A stretch of DNA of 7,310 nt from Candidatus Altimarinota bacterium (GCA_027062165.1 JAMOTU010000116.1:1-7310); one strand, 5' to 3'; counted from the first letter of the stretch, positions 1 to 6,706 are shown. Notes: generated by a model not told the origin, from the sequence alone. Translations and numbers: made by a program.

Positions 1-299
1 CTCATTTCTTCTGTTTCAATTGGATTTCATTTAAAATCTTCAATTAAAAATAAATCTACTTCAAAATCCCAATCAGGTTTTCATTCAAAACAAAAATATA
101 ATTTTCCAATTCTACTTTGTTTTAAAATATCTATTCATACTTCTTCTTTTGCTTCTCTTATCATTGCCTGCTCTGGAGTTTCTCACCTTTCAATTTTTCA
201 TCAAGGTCAATTGTATTTTCCAGCTCAAAATCATCTCTTTTTCATAGCAAGAAGTATTTTTCAATCTTTTATAATTATCCCTAAAACTGCTTTCTTCAT
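1..299 (-). CDS. Nudix hydrolase, MTH1-like (8-oxo-dGTP diphosphatase type), 3' end outside window
   Basis: The protein probably hydrolyses oxidised purine nucleoside triphosphates to monophosphates, cleaning the nucleotide pool. The 99 visible codons start at ATG 299 and are open to the edge with UGA as glycine. Residues 34-56 form a perfect Nudix box, G-x5-E-x7-REAKEEVGI, with the metal-binding glutamates in place. The preceding stretch, residues 22-34 (RGFGAGKYNGPGG), matches the substrate-pocket segment of MTH1, and the later PIETEEM resembles the ESDEM region of MTH1, which argues for that subfamily over other Nudix enzymes. Ten TGA codons occur here, several at Nudix-box glycines. No Shine-Dalgarno motif precedes the ATG. 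It is divergent from the MGMT-2H fusion gene, 81 bases away. Family membership is clear; the substrate is inferred from similarity. Confidence 0.9.
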
Positions 300-380
300 C
301 ACAATTTATTTATTCTTGTAAATAAAATCTTATTCTTTAATTTATATATACTTAAAATATTTACATTTAAAAATCTAAAA
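300..380. promoter_or_regulatory. Divergent intergenic region expected to hold two promoters
   Basis: These 81 bases separate two divergently transcribed genes and are almost entirely A and T. Promoters for both genes should lie here. On the plus strand TAAAAT at 353-358 could be a -10 element, but the hexamer 17 bases upstream is a poor -35, and in sequence this AT-rich such matches arise by chance. Promoter presence is inferred from gene orientation, not from a clear motif. Confidence 0.35.
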
Positions 381-1331
381 ATGAATTTCAACAACATAAT
401 ATATCATCACATTTATCCATTTTTAAATCTAATTCCTAAAAACAAAGTTATTTCTTATAAAACTCTTTGACAAATTTTCTGACTACATCCAAGAGCTGTT
501 GCGAAATTCTTATCTGAAAATACTGAAACAGAAAAATATCCTTGCTACAAAGTAATATATTCCAACTGAGAAATAGGTTGATACAACAAATGAATAGAAG
601 AAAAAATTAGAAAATTAAAAAATGATTGATTTATTGTAGAAGAAAGAAATTCTGAAGAATATCCGAAGAACATCTGAAGAAAGATAAAAATAGTTGGTTA
701 TAATCCCAAACAAAATCTAAATTCTTCAGAATTTCTTCAGAGTTTCTTCAGACCTTCTTCTATCTTTCGGAAACCAACTCTTTTCAACTTTTTTGTAGCT
801 TTTCCACTAGAATGAAAAGAAGTAGAAAAATTTAAAAAACTAACTGATAGTCTTAATAAAATAAACAATTGATCTTTCACGCTCCAAAAAGCAGAAACCC
901 CTCATATCACTCTAAGATTTTTTTGAGAGTTAAATCTTAAAACTTTTCATCAAATAGTCAAAAATACAGCTAAAAATATTAAAAAAATTAAAACTTCTTT
1001 AATTAATCAAATAATAACTTTAAATCAAATAGATAGCTTTTGAGACAGAGTTTATTTTTATAAACCAAAATCTGAAAATATAAGAAAAGAATTTAAAAAA
1101 TTTTATATACAATTCCATAAACTTATCTGAATTCCAAAAGAAACCAGGCCTTACAAACCTCATCTAACAATAGCAAGAATAAAAAATCAAGAAAATTTTG
1201 AAAAAATAAAACAAGACTTTATTAAAATATGTGAAAACTTTAAATTTAATTTAAAAATTAACAAACTAAGATTTTACGCAGCAGTAGACAATCGATTCCA
1301 AATACCACTAATTGACATTAATTTAATATAA
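381..1331 (+). CDS. Fusion protein: MGMT-type DNA alkyltransferase domain plus LigT/ThpR-type 2H phosphoesterase domain
   Basis: This is a 316-residue protein ending at TAA, with 12 in-frame TGA codons read as glycine. Residues 1 to about 88 match the DNA-binding/active-site domain of O6-alkylguanine-DNA alkyltransferases: IPKNKVISYKTLGQI, the RAV of the recognition helix, P54-C55-Y-K-V-I as the PCHRV-like alkyl-acceptor motif, and GGY at 66-68. The cysteine is kept, unlike in alkyltransferase-like (ATL) proteins. Residues from about 137 to the end match 2H phosphoesterases, with H175-I-T177-L-R-F-F-G and H261-L-T263-I-A-R as the paired HxT motifs; ThpR-type members act on RNA 2',3'-cyclic phosphates or 2'-5' linkages. 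Between residue 87 and H175 there is no in-frame ATG, GTG or TTG, which favours one polypeptide. The linker (about 89-136) carries nucleotide repeats. CGG (768) and CGA (1293) occur here. The combined role is unknown; domain calls are firm, function is inferred. Confidence 0.88.
651..752. repeat. Two inverted triplets of a 9-base repeat with 11-base spacing
   Basis: TCTGAAGAA or a one-base variant (TCCGAAGAA) occurs at 651-659, 662-670 and 673-681. Its exact reverse complement TTCTTCAGA occurs at 722-730, 733-741 and 744-752. All six copies keep an 11-base step within their triplet. Because 11 is not a multiple of three, the copies are read in different frames and encode unrelated peptides, so the repetition is at DNA or RNA level. 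The copies lie inside the linker of the MGMT-2H gene. The two triplets could pair as a hairpin of three 9-bp helices. Confidence 0.85.
692..779. repeat. 8-base inverted repeat crossing the 9-base repeat triplets
   Basis: AGTTGGTT at 692-699 and AACCAACT at 772-779 are exact inverted copies. Extending outward, AAAAT before the left arm and CTTTT after the right arm add four more pairs past one mismatch. This pair encloses the right repeat triplet but not the left one, so it cannot form at the same time as the triplet hairpin except as a pseudoknot. It lies within the coding region of the fusion gene. Confidence 0.6.
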
Positions 1332-1359
1332 AAAGCTCCCCTGAAAAGGGGAGCTTTTT
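1330..1359. terminator. Bidirectional intrinsic terminator between converging genes
   Basis: The sequence forms a perfect 12-bp stem: AAAAAGCTCCCC at 1330-1341 pairs with GGGGAGCTTTTT at 1348-1359 around the loop TGAAAA. A T-run follows the GC core on both strands, so it can stop the MGMT-2H transcript from the left and the long ribosomal transcript from the right. It sits directly at the TAA of the fusion gene and 20 bases past the stop of rpsI. Confidence 0.92.
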
Positions 1360-1378
1360 CAGAAAATTCAAAAATAGA

Positions 1379-1864
1379 TTATCTCTTTGACCATTGAGGA
1401 GCTCTTCTTGCCTTTTTCAATCAATACTTTTTTCTTTCTTTCTCTCTTGGATCTCTCTTTAAAAGTCCATATGGTTTTAATTGTGTTCTAAATTCAGGAT
1501 TATATTCTACCAACGCTCTAGCGAAAGCTAATCTTATTGCTTCTGCTTGTCATCTTATACCACCTCACTTAACTATTATATCAGCATCAAATTGTTTTAA
1601 ATAATCTTGGCCTATTATATAAAATGGATATAAAGCATCTTCTATTAAATATTTATTTCCTTTAAACAAAGTTTCCAAATCTGTATTCTGTAAATTTTCA
1701 GTAGTTATATTTATTTTACCTTTTCCTCTAGGATAAAGCTTTAAGATAGCAGTAGCTTCTTTTCTTCTTCAAACAGCATATATATATTGCTTTTTTTGAA
1801 CTCCTCTCCCTTTACCAGTAGACCTTCTAGTTGTTCTTTTTTGAGTTGTATTTGCTCTAGTCAT
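1379..1864 (-). CDS. rpsI: 30S ribosomal protein uS9
   Basis: uS9 is a small-subunit protein whose C-terminal tail reaches the P-site tRNA. The 161-residue product starts the conserved part with GRRKE at 32-36, continues through [21 protein letters not shown], and ends in [12 protein letters not shown], the usual basic tail. About 20 basic residues precede the conserved core, making it longer than E. coli S9. Four TGA codons fall at conserved glycines, including GRRK and KYGLKKARR. Its ATG lies inside the end of rplM, an 8-base overlap (ATGACTAG), so translation is probably coupled. It is the last gene before the terminator hairpin. Confidence 0.97.
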
Positions 1865-2321
1865 TTATTTCTAATTTTTCAAGAGGTAAATGATTAAATT
1901 TATGTTCAGATCCAACAAATATTTTTAATCTTTTCATTCTTCTATCTCTTAATTTATTTTTTGGTAACATTTTTCTAACAGCTAACCATATTACCTTTTC
2001 AGGTCTATTTTGAAGCATCCATCTTAAAGTAAATTCTTTAAGATTACCTTTATATCCAGAATGTCTATAATAAACTTTTTGATCTAATTTTTTTCAAGTT
2101 ACTTTAATTTTATCTGCATTAACTACTACAACAAAATCTCCTGCATCCCAATGATCAGAATAAGCAGCCTTATGCTTTCCTATTAATCTTTTAGCTATTT
2201 CAACAGCTAATCTTCATAATGTTTTACCTTTTGCATCTACTAACCACCACCTTCTTGATTTTTCTAATACTTCTGGTTTTACAAATAAAGTCTTATTTAA
2301 ATCTCTCTTTGTAAATTGCAT
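1857..2321 (-). CDS. rplM: 50S ribosomal protein uL13
   Basis: uL13 is an early-assembling large-subunit protein. The 154-residue product shows [29 protein letters not shown] near residues 23-51, then the [17 protein letters not shown] block, VYYRHSGY and [17 protein letters not shown], which are family landmarks in the right order. Two TGA codons are used, at TLGRLA and VTGKK. It is followed by rpsI, as in most bacteria, with an 8-base overlap. The start at 2321 gives MQFTKRDLN; no Shine-Dalgarno motif precedes it. It ends with TAG. Confidence 0.97.
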
Positions 2322-2349
2322 TATATTTAATGTTAATTATAAAATTTAT

Positions 2350-2835
2350 CTATTTTTCAACATTTTCTACATCAGCTTTAACATTCGCCAAAAGTTTCTC
2401 ATTTAGTTTTACCAATACATATTCAACATTGTCTCACTTTCTAGATCATAATTTATAATTTCTCACAAAACCTGTAGAAAAACTTATATCTTTTAAAGTA
2501 GGAGCTATTAAATCAACGAATTTTTCTTTCACATTGTATTGTCCAGCCTCCTTTCTTTTTCATCAAAACCTATATGGCCCACCATCATTTGTTAAATACA
2601 TATTCGCTAATCTAATAAGTTCGTTTTTAACTACTTTATCATCACTATATTTCTCATAAATCTTCTTAGCTCTATTAAAAAACTTATCAGCAAATGATTT
2701 TAATACCCTAGCCTTTTTAGGAGTTGTCTTTATTTGTCAATGCTTAATAAGAGACGTCAACAAATTTCTTAAAACAATCCATTTCTTTACTACACCTGTT
2801 TCAAATTGTCTAAGTTGATTATATCTATGTCTCAT
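2350..2835 (-). CDS. rplQ: 50S ribosomal protein bL17
   Basis: bL17 lies near the peptide exit tunnel. The 161-residue product opens with MRHRYNQLRQ, followed by VLRNLLTSLIKHGQIKTTPKKARVLKSFADK, the core of the family, and later GGPYRFGGKRKEAG and LGSRKGDN near the C-terminus. It is longer than E. coli L17, mainly through inserted and C-terminal residues. Five TGA codons encode glycine, two adjacent at RFGGKR. It follows rpoA, the standard alpha-operon order, after a 22-base gap without a Shine-Dalgarno motif. It ends with TAG. Confidence 0.96.
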
Positions 2836-2857
2836 TAGTATTTTTTAACAAACTAAA

Positions 2858-3853
2858 TTATCCTGCTAATTTTTTTCATATATTTTCAAGTGCTTTAATT
2901 ATTTCTTCTACTGCTTTTCTACCTATACCTTTCATAGATAAAAGTTCAGATCTTTTTTTCTTTTCCAAATCTTCAACATACAATATATTATTTTTAATAA
3001 GAGCATTTCTTGTTCTCTCACTTAAAGGAAGAGCATCAATAGGCATTACCTTAACTTCTTTCTCTTCTTTTTCAGGTTGTTTAACTGTCTCTTCTAGCTC
3101 ATTATAATCCACTAGTACACTTGTATCAATATATGCATCTTCATAAATAAATATTCTAGCATAAGAAGCTAACACTTCTCCAGCAAAAGAAACCAAATCT
3201 CTAGCATTAATTTTTGGAGAAATAGTTTTTATTTCTAAAATTAATTTATCTTTCACTCCACCTGCAAAATCATCAATTATCTCTTCTACCTCATATCTTA
3301 CATAATCTACTACCTTAAAATCATTATCTATCAAAATCAATCATACTTCTTTCCCTTCTTCTTCATCTCTTTTTCTCAAAAAATCTAAACTATAATATCC
3401 ATATCATTTTTCTATTCTAAAACTCATTACTAACTCAACATTTGGATCTGTTATTTCAAAAAGATATACATCTTCATTAACAAGTTCTACTCCAGAAGGC
3501 AACATCAAATCCTTACCATAGTACTTTTTACCTCCCTTAAAATTTTGCTCAATCCAGATTTGTTTATCTAAACTTTCGTCCATTTTAAATCTCAATTTCT
3601 TAAGATTCAACATCATATCAATTACACTTTCTCTAACTCAATCAATTGTAGCATATTCATAAGGTACTCATTTTATTTTCAATCATGTTATTGCTCCAGC
3701 AGGTTCATATGCCAAAATAATTCTTCTCAAACTATTACCTAAAGTATGTCAAAAACCTCTAGGTAAATACTTAAGTTCATACTGATAAGTAGTATCATCT
3801 ATCTTTTTCTCAAAAATTTTAGGCTTTCCAAAAACTTTTTGTATATCCAACAT
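2858..3853 (-). CDS. rpoA: DNA-directed RNA polymerase subunit alpha
   Basis: Alpha dimerises to scaffold the core polymerase, and its C-terminal domain binds promoter DNA and activators. The product is 331 residues. The N-terminal domain carries PRGFGHTLGNSLRRIIL at 31-47, then GVPYEYATIDGV and MMLNLKKL. A short charged linker (about 254-272) leads to the C-terminal domain from about 275, with LSERTRNAL and MKGIGRKAVEEI forming the helix-hairpin-helix region. R280 and N283 align with E. coli R265 and N268, which contact UP-element DNA. Seven TGA codons interrupt the gene on the standard code, leaving three apparent pieces; all are one gene. It lies between rpsD and rplQ. The start at 3853 gives MLDIQKVFGKPK; no Shine-Dalgarno motif is visible. 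Confidence 0.98.
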
Positions 3854-3877
3854 AAAATTATTTTTAAATATCTAAAA

Positions 3878-4501
3878 TTATGCTCTTGCGTAAAATTCTA
3901 CTACTTTCAATACATCTACAGGAACTTTTATCTCTTCTGGCTTTGGATAATCAACAACCTCTATTTCAAACTTCTCTTTATCTACCTTTAACCAAGAAGG
4001 TAATTTAAAATTAGATTGCATAAGTGGAATATCAGCATACAAAGGAGAAGTTCTATATTTTTCTTTTAAAGTAATTTTATCTCCAGGTTTTACTAAATAA
4101 GAAGGAATATTATGTTTTTTACCATTTAACAAGAAATGACCATGATTAACCATTTGTCTAGCTTGCATAATTGTCTTAGCAAACCCAGCTCTTAATACAA
4201 TAACATCCATTCTTCTTTCTAAAGTTTGCAATATTGCTTTATCATGATCTATTCATTTATTTTTAGAAAGTTTTCCAGCTATATCTACTACATATCTTTT
4301 AAATTGTTTTTCTGATAATAAATACATTCTTTTTAAAACTTGTTTATTTCTCAACAATTTTCAATATTCAGAAAGTCTTTGTATAGTACTACCATGTTGT
4401 CAAGGTGTTTTTCTTCTTTTTCTAACATCATATTTTGGTACTCAAAATAAGTTAATTCCCTCTCTTCTACAAAGTCTAAACTTAGGTCAAGTATATTTCA
4501 T
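3878..4501 (-). CDS. rpsD: 30S ribosomal protein uS4
   Basis: uS4 is a primary 16S rRNA binder that nucleates small-subunit assembly and, in several bacteria, represses its own operon. The 207-residue product begins MKYTGPKFRLCRREG, then FGVPKYDVRKRRKTPGQHG, and has an S4 RNA-binding domain at about 96-160 (ERRMDVIVLRAGF, ARQMVNHGHFLLNGKKHNIPSYLVKPGD). Only one N-terminal cysteine is present, so this is the zinc-free form. Five TGA codons lie in the first half. The 99-base gap before the gene is long for this cluster and could be a leader. The stop is TAA; rpoA starts 24 bases later. Confidence 0.97.
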
Positions 4502-4600
4502 AACGTATAATAAATTATAAAATATAAATAATCTTCAAAAATTACTATACAGATATATGCAGACATAATTTTCCAATACAATCTTCAGCCATCTCCTTTA
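4502..4600 (-). promoter_or_regulatory. Long rpsK-rpsD gap, possible S4 leader
   Basis: These 99 bases are the widest gap between neighbouring genes from rplU to rpsI. Just after the rpsK stop lies AAAGGAG (complement of 4593-4599), the clearest Shine-Dalgarno-like motif seen in the cluster, immediately followed by ATG at 4592 and a 15-codon open frame ending in TAG at 4545. A weak 8-bp hairpin pairs 4566-4573 with 4537-4544. The gap could hold a leader for S4 autoregulation or an internal promoter; the evidence is thin. Confidence 0.3.
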
Positions 4601-4999
4601 TTAAGTTCTTCTTGGTCTAGGTCTTTTACATCCACCAAATTGAATAGGTGTATCTTCTCTAATCCACATTATATCAATTCCTCACAAATCATTAATAGCC
4701 TTAAATACTCAATCTCTACCTAAACCTAAACCTTTAAAAACAATACCTATCTCTTTTAAGCCCCAATTATCTCTTGCCTCCTTTAATATTTCCTTTGTTA
4801 AAACTTCAGCTGCATAAGGTGTAGATTTCTTTGTTCACTTAAATCACAAAAGTCCTGTTCACCCTCATGCAACTTTATTTCCATTTTCATCAGTCAAAGT
4901 AACTATAGTATTATTAAACGTTGTCTTTACATACAATTTTCAAAAAGGCAATTTAATATTCTTTTTCTTCTTAGAAGCCGTAGTTTTCTTCTTAGCCAT
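4601..4999 (-). CDS. rpsK: 30S ribosomal protein uS11
   Basis: uS11 forms part of the platform of the small subunit near the mRNA exit. The 132-residue product has a lysine-rich N-terminus, then GKLYVKTTFNNTIVTLTDENG, GLLGFKGTKKSTPYAAEVLTKE and VFKGLGLGRDGVFKA, and ends DTPIQFGGCKRPRPRRT, the usual basic tail. Seven TGA codons occur, four of them clustered in the VAGGGTGLLGFKGT stretch at or beside conserved positions. Order rpsM-rpsK-rpsD is canonical. The preceding gap is 29 bases without a Shine-Dalgarno motif. It ends in TAA. Confidence 0.97.
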
Positions 5000-5028
5000 T
5001 GCTTAAAATAATAAATTAAAAACTAAAA

Positions 5029-5403
5029 CTATTTCTTCAAAATTGGTCTTACTCTTGATCTACCTAGCAACTTTTTAGCAGTTTTAGCATTTTTTCTTGT
5101 TTTTTGTCCTCTAACAGGTAAGCCCAAAGCATGTCTCATACCTCTGTAACATTTTATTTCTTTTAATCTTTTAATAGCTGCTGCAACTTCTCTTCTTAAA
5201 TCATTTTCTAATGTATAATTTTTAAGTTCATCGGTAATAGCTTTCTTTTCTTCATCTGTTAACTCACCCACTTTTTTCTCCAAAGGAATTCCTAATTTCT
5301 CTAAAATTTGTTTAGATCTAGATCTTCCTATCCCATAAATATATGTTAAAGCTATCCAAATTGCTTTCTTATCAGGTAATACATGTCCCAACAATCTAAA
5401 CAT
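5029..5403 (-). CDS. rpsM: 30S ribosomal protein uS13
   Basis: uS13 sits in the head of the small subunit and contacts the P-site tRNA and bridge B1. From ATG 5403 the product is 124 residues: MFRLLGHVLPDKKAIWIALTYIYGIG aligns residue for residue with the standard S13 start MARIAGVDLP. An upstream in-frame ATG at 5415 would add only MISL; neither start has a Shine-Dalgarno motif, so homology decides for 5403. The helix-hairpin-helix region, CYRGMRHALGLPVRGQKTRKNAKT and a basic tail follow. Unlike its neighbours it contains no TGA codon, using only GGN for glycine. It ends with TAG. Confidence 0.95.
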   Translation of the reverse strand: MFRLLGHVLPDKKAIWIALTYIYGIGRSRSKQILEKLGIPLEKKVGELTDEEKKAITDELKNYTLENDLRREVAAAIKRLKEIKCYRGMRHALGLPVRGQKTRKNAKTAKKLLGRSRVRPILKK

Positions 5404-5437
5404 CAAACTAATCATTTAAAATTTAAAAACAAAAAAA

Positions 5438-5551
5438 TTACCCTTGTCTTTGCTTATGTTTAGGATTTTCACAAATTACATATATCTTTCCTTTTCTTCT
5501 AACAATTTTACATTTAGCACAAATTTTTTTTACTGATGCTCTAACCTTCAT
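5438..5551 (-). CDS. rpmJ: 50S ribosomal protein bL36
   Basis: bL36 is a small zinc-ribbon protein of the large subunit. The 37-residue product [19 protein letters not shown]... ends KHKQRQG and keeps all four zinc ligands: C11, C14, C27 and H32. Length and sequence are typical of the zinc-binding form. There is no TGA codon. It lies between infA and rpsM, the usual alpha-operon place. It is too short to be found by length-based gene calling but is unambiguous by sequence. Confidence 0.97.
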   Translation of the reverse strand: MKVRASVKKICAKCKIVRRKGKIYVICENPKHKQRQG

Positions 5552-5601
5552 TATTCAAAGTATTATAAACTAAAGCATTAATACTAAAAAACTAACACTA
5601 A

Positions 5602-5838
5602 CTAACTACTCATCTTTTTTGCAGGCAACCTATATACAATACGACCTACAGTAGGATCATATTCATTAAGCTCTATTTTAACTTTATCTCATACTATCAA
5701 TTTAATATTATTCTTTCTCAATTTACCTGCAGGCTTTCACTTTACAAACATTCAATTTCATAAATCTATTTTATACCATCCTCATCATAAAATATCTACA
5801 ATAATTCCTTCCAACTCAATTTTAGGATCTTTAGCCAT
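5602..5838 (-). CDS. infA: Translation initiation factor IF-1
   Basis: IF-1 binds the A site of the 30S subunit during initiation. The 78-residue product is a single S1-like OB fold: MAKDPKIELEGIIVDIL, then a glycine-rich turn, then MFVKGKPAGKLRKNNIKLIVGDKVKIEL and YDPTVGRIVYRL, with a short extra basic C-terminus. Six TGA codons sit in 78 codons, two in tandem (LGGGW), so the gene is invisible to a standard-code search. Its ATG is inside the end of rplU with an 8-base overlap (ATGGCTAA), suggesting coupled translation. It ends with TAG, 50 bases before rpmJ. It carries the only CGT arginine codon noticed. Confidence 0.96.
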
Positions 5839-6154
5839 TAACTATATTTTCAATTTGTAAAATTGTATAATAAGGTCTAAAACCTATCTTTCTAGAATAT
5901 CTATTCTTATTTTTAAATTTTATAACATGAATTTTTTCTCCTTTTGTATGTTCCAATACTTTAGCCTTCACCTTAACCTTATCTAAATACGGTTTTCATA
6001 TTTTTACATCTTTACCCTCTTCATCAAACACCATCAATATCTTATCAACTTCATAGTCTTGACCCTCTTCTACTGCATTTAATCTATCTACTACTATCTT
6101 ATCTCCTGGTTTAATTATATACTGATGTCCTTGCAAATCTATAACAGCATACAT
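5831..6154 (-). CDS. rplU: 50S ribosomal protein bL21
   Basis: bL21 is a large-subunit protein that binds 23S rRNA. The 107-residue product opens MYAVIDLQGHQYIIKPGDKIVVDRL, passes through DVKIGKPYLDKVKVKAKVLEH, and ends with HVIKFKNKNRYSRKIGFRPYYTILQI, the family's basic C-terminal signature. One TGA codon is used (KIGKPY). In many bacteria rplU is followed by rpmA (L27); here infA follows instead, overlapped by 8 bases. It begins 33 bases after the stop of the small basic protein. It ends with TAA. Confidence 0.96.
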
Positions 6155-6187
6155 TATTTAGCATATTTTTACTAATCTAAAAAGTTA

Positions 6188-6451
6188 TTATATTCTCTTT
6201 CAAAGCTGAGCCAATATTCCATATTGTTTTCTTAATGTCCTATAAGCATCAGATACTATTGCTCTTATTCTTCTATATCTCCTCGCGCTTGGAAAATCAA
6301 ACTTAACAGTCCTTCTCCACCACTTAGTTCAATAATGTCTTTGTTTCTTTGCTGTATCCAAAATATGAGAAGCCCATAATTCTTTTTTATAAAAAGCTAT
6401 CAATCTTTCATTAGTATTCAATTCTCCAGTTCTATAAACAGTAAAACCCAT
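6188..6451 (-). CDS. Small basic protein, possibly bS21-like; not firmly recognised
   Basis: The product has 87 residues and is rich in Arg, Lys and aromatic residues: MGFTVYRTGELNTNERLIAF, then KKELWASHILDTAKKQRHYGTKWWRR, a second basic helix (ARRYRRIRAIVSDAYRTLRKQ) and a C-terminus LGKRI. No signal peptide or membrane segment is visible. With one gap, ERLIAFYKKELWASHILDTAKKQRHY can be laid over the helical core of ribosomal protein bS21 (ALRRF KR.. AGVLAEVRRREFY), but bS21 is usually near 70 residues and the match is loose. Its place beside rplU and infA supports a ribosomal or RNA-binding role. Two TGA codons encode glycine (HYGTK, LGKR). It is the first gene after the structured gap behind tRNA-Leu. 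The gene is confident, the identity is not. Confidence 0.82.
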
Positions 6452-6483
6452 TACTTACTAATTACTTATTATAAATATAAATT

Positions 6484-6568
6484 AGGGGTGAAATCCGCAT
6501 CCAAATTATGGATAATTAAAACCCCTTTTTCTATAAAACAACTACAGAAGCTTTAATTATCCATAATT
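6484..6568 (-). promoter_or_regulatory. Structured leader, possible pseudoknot, upstream of the small basic protein and rplU-infA
   Basis: In the minus-strand transcript a 17-base segment (6568-6552, AATTATGGATAATTAAA) pairs perfectly with 6520-6504. The 31-base loop ends in AGGGGT (6526-6521), whose exact complement ACCCCT lies downstream at 6489-6484; together they would make an H-type pseudoknot with a 17-bp and a 6-bp helix. A small hairpin ATCC/GGAT (6513-6510 with 6502-6499) competes with the 17-bp stem, so two states are possible. The element ends 32 bases before the ATG at 6451 and is a candidate regulatory leader, for example for ribosomal-protein autoregulation. The inverted repeats are directly visible; function is inferred. 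Confidence 0.5.
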
Positions 6569-6582
6569 ATCTTAAATAAAAA

Positions 6583-6668
6583 TGCCGGGAGCCGGACTCG
6601 AACCGGCACGGGGTATTAACCCCGGTGGGTTTTAAGCCCACTGCGTCTACCAATTCCGCCATCCCGGC
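6583..6668 (-). tRNA. tRNA-Leu (anticodon UAA)
   Basis: All arms fold: 7-bp acceptor stem GCCGGGA/TCCCGGC with discriminator A, D-arm with GCG/CGC stem and GG in the loop, anticodon stem GTGGG/CCCAC with loop CTTAAAA giving anticodon TAA (6634-6632), a long variable arm CGGGG/CCCCG typical of class II leucine tRNA, and T-arm GCCGG-TTCGAGT-CCGGC. The 86-base gene does not encode CCA. It reads UUA and UUG; UUA is a very common leucine codon here. It is far richer in GC than its surroundings and lies 20 bases after the rplT stop, so it may be processed from the ribosomal transcript. Confidence 0.98.
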
Positions 6669-6670
6669 AC

Positions 6671-6706
6671 AAAATAGAGAGGAAGTTTTTAAGACATAAC
6701 TTCCTC
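6671..6706 (-). terminator. Hairpin over the rplT stop codon, weak terminator candidate
   Basis: A perfect 9-bp stem, GAGGAAGTT/AACTTCCTC (6706-6698 with 6687-6679 on the minus strand), closes a 10-base loop containing the TAA of rplT. It is followed by TCTATTTTG, only a poor T-tract, and then by the tRNA. It may be an attenuator, a partial terminator or a processing and stability element rather than a full stop. Confidence 0.4.

Noticed and set aside
300..380. Specific -35/-10 promoter pairs for the divergent genes
   Set aside because: The region is so AT-rich that several near matches exist on both strands and none stands out.
651..752. CRISPR array
   Set aside because: The repeats are 9 bases with 2-base gaps, lie inside a coding region and occur in both orientations; there are no spacers.
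381..1331. Two separate genes, MGMT then 2H phosphoesterase
   Set aside because: There is no in-frame stop other than TGA, and no ATG, GTG or TTG codon in the linker or before the first HxT motif.
2876..4231. Apparent short open frames of 70, 117 and 154 residues as separate genes or decayed pseudogenes
   Set aside because: They are pieces of rpoA and rpsD cut by TGA. Read with UGA as glycine each gene is intact and of normal length.
4545..4592. 15-residue leader peptide gene after rpsK
   Set aside because: The AAAGGAG touches the ATG with no spacer, the peptide has no recognisable pattern, and a frame this short is expected by chance. Kept only as part of the gap note.
6484..6532. Plus-strand intrinsic terminator (AGGGGT/ACCCCT followed by a T-run)
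   Set aside because: No plus-strand gene precedes it, and the stem is only 6 bp around a long loop. The same bases fit better as part of a minus-strand leader.
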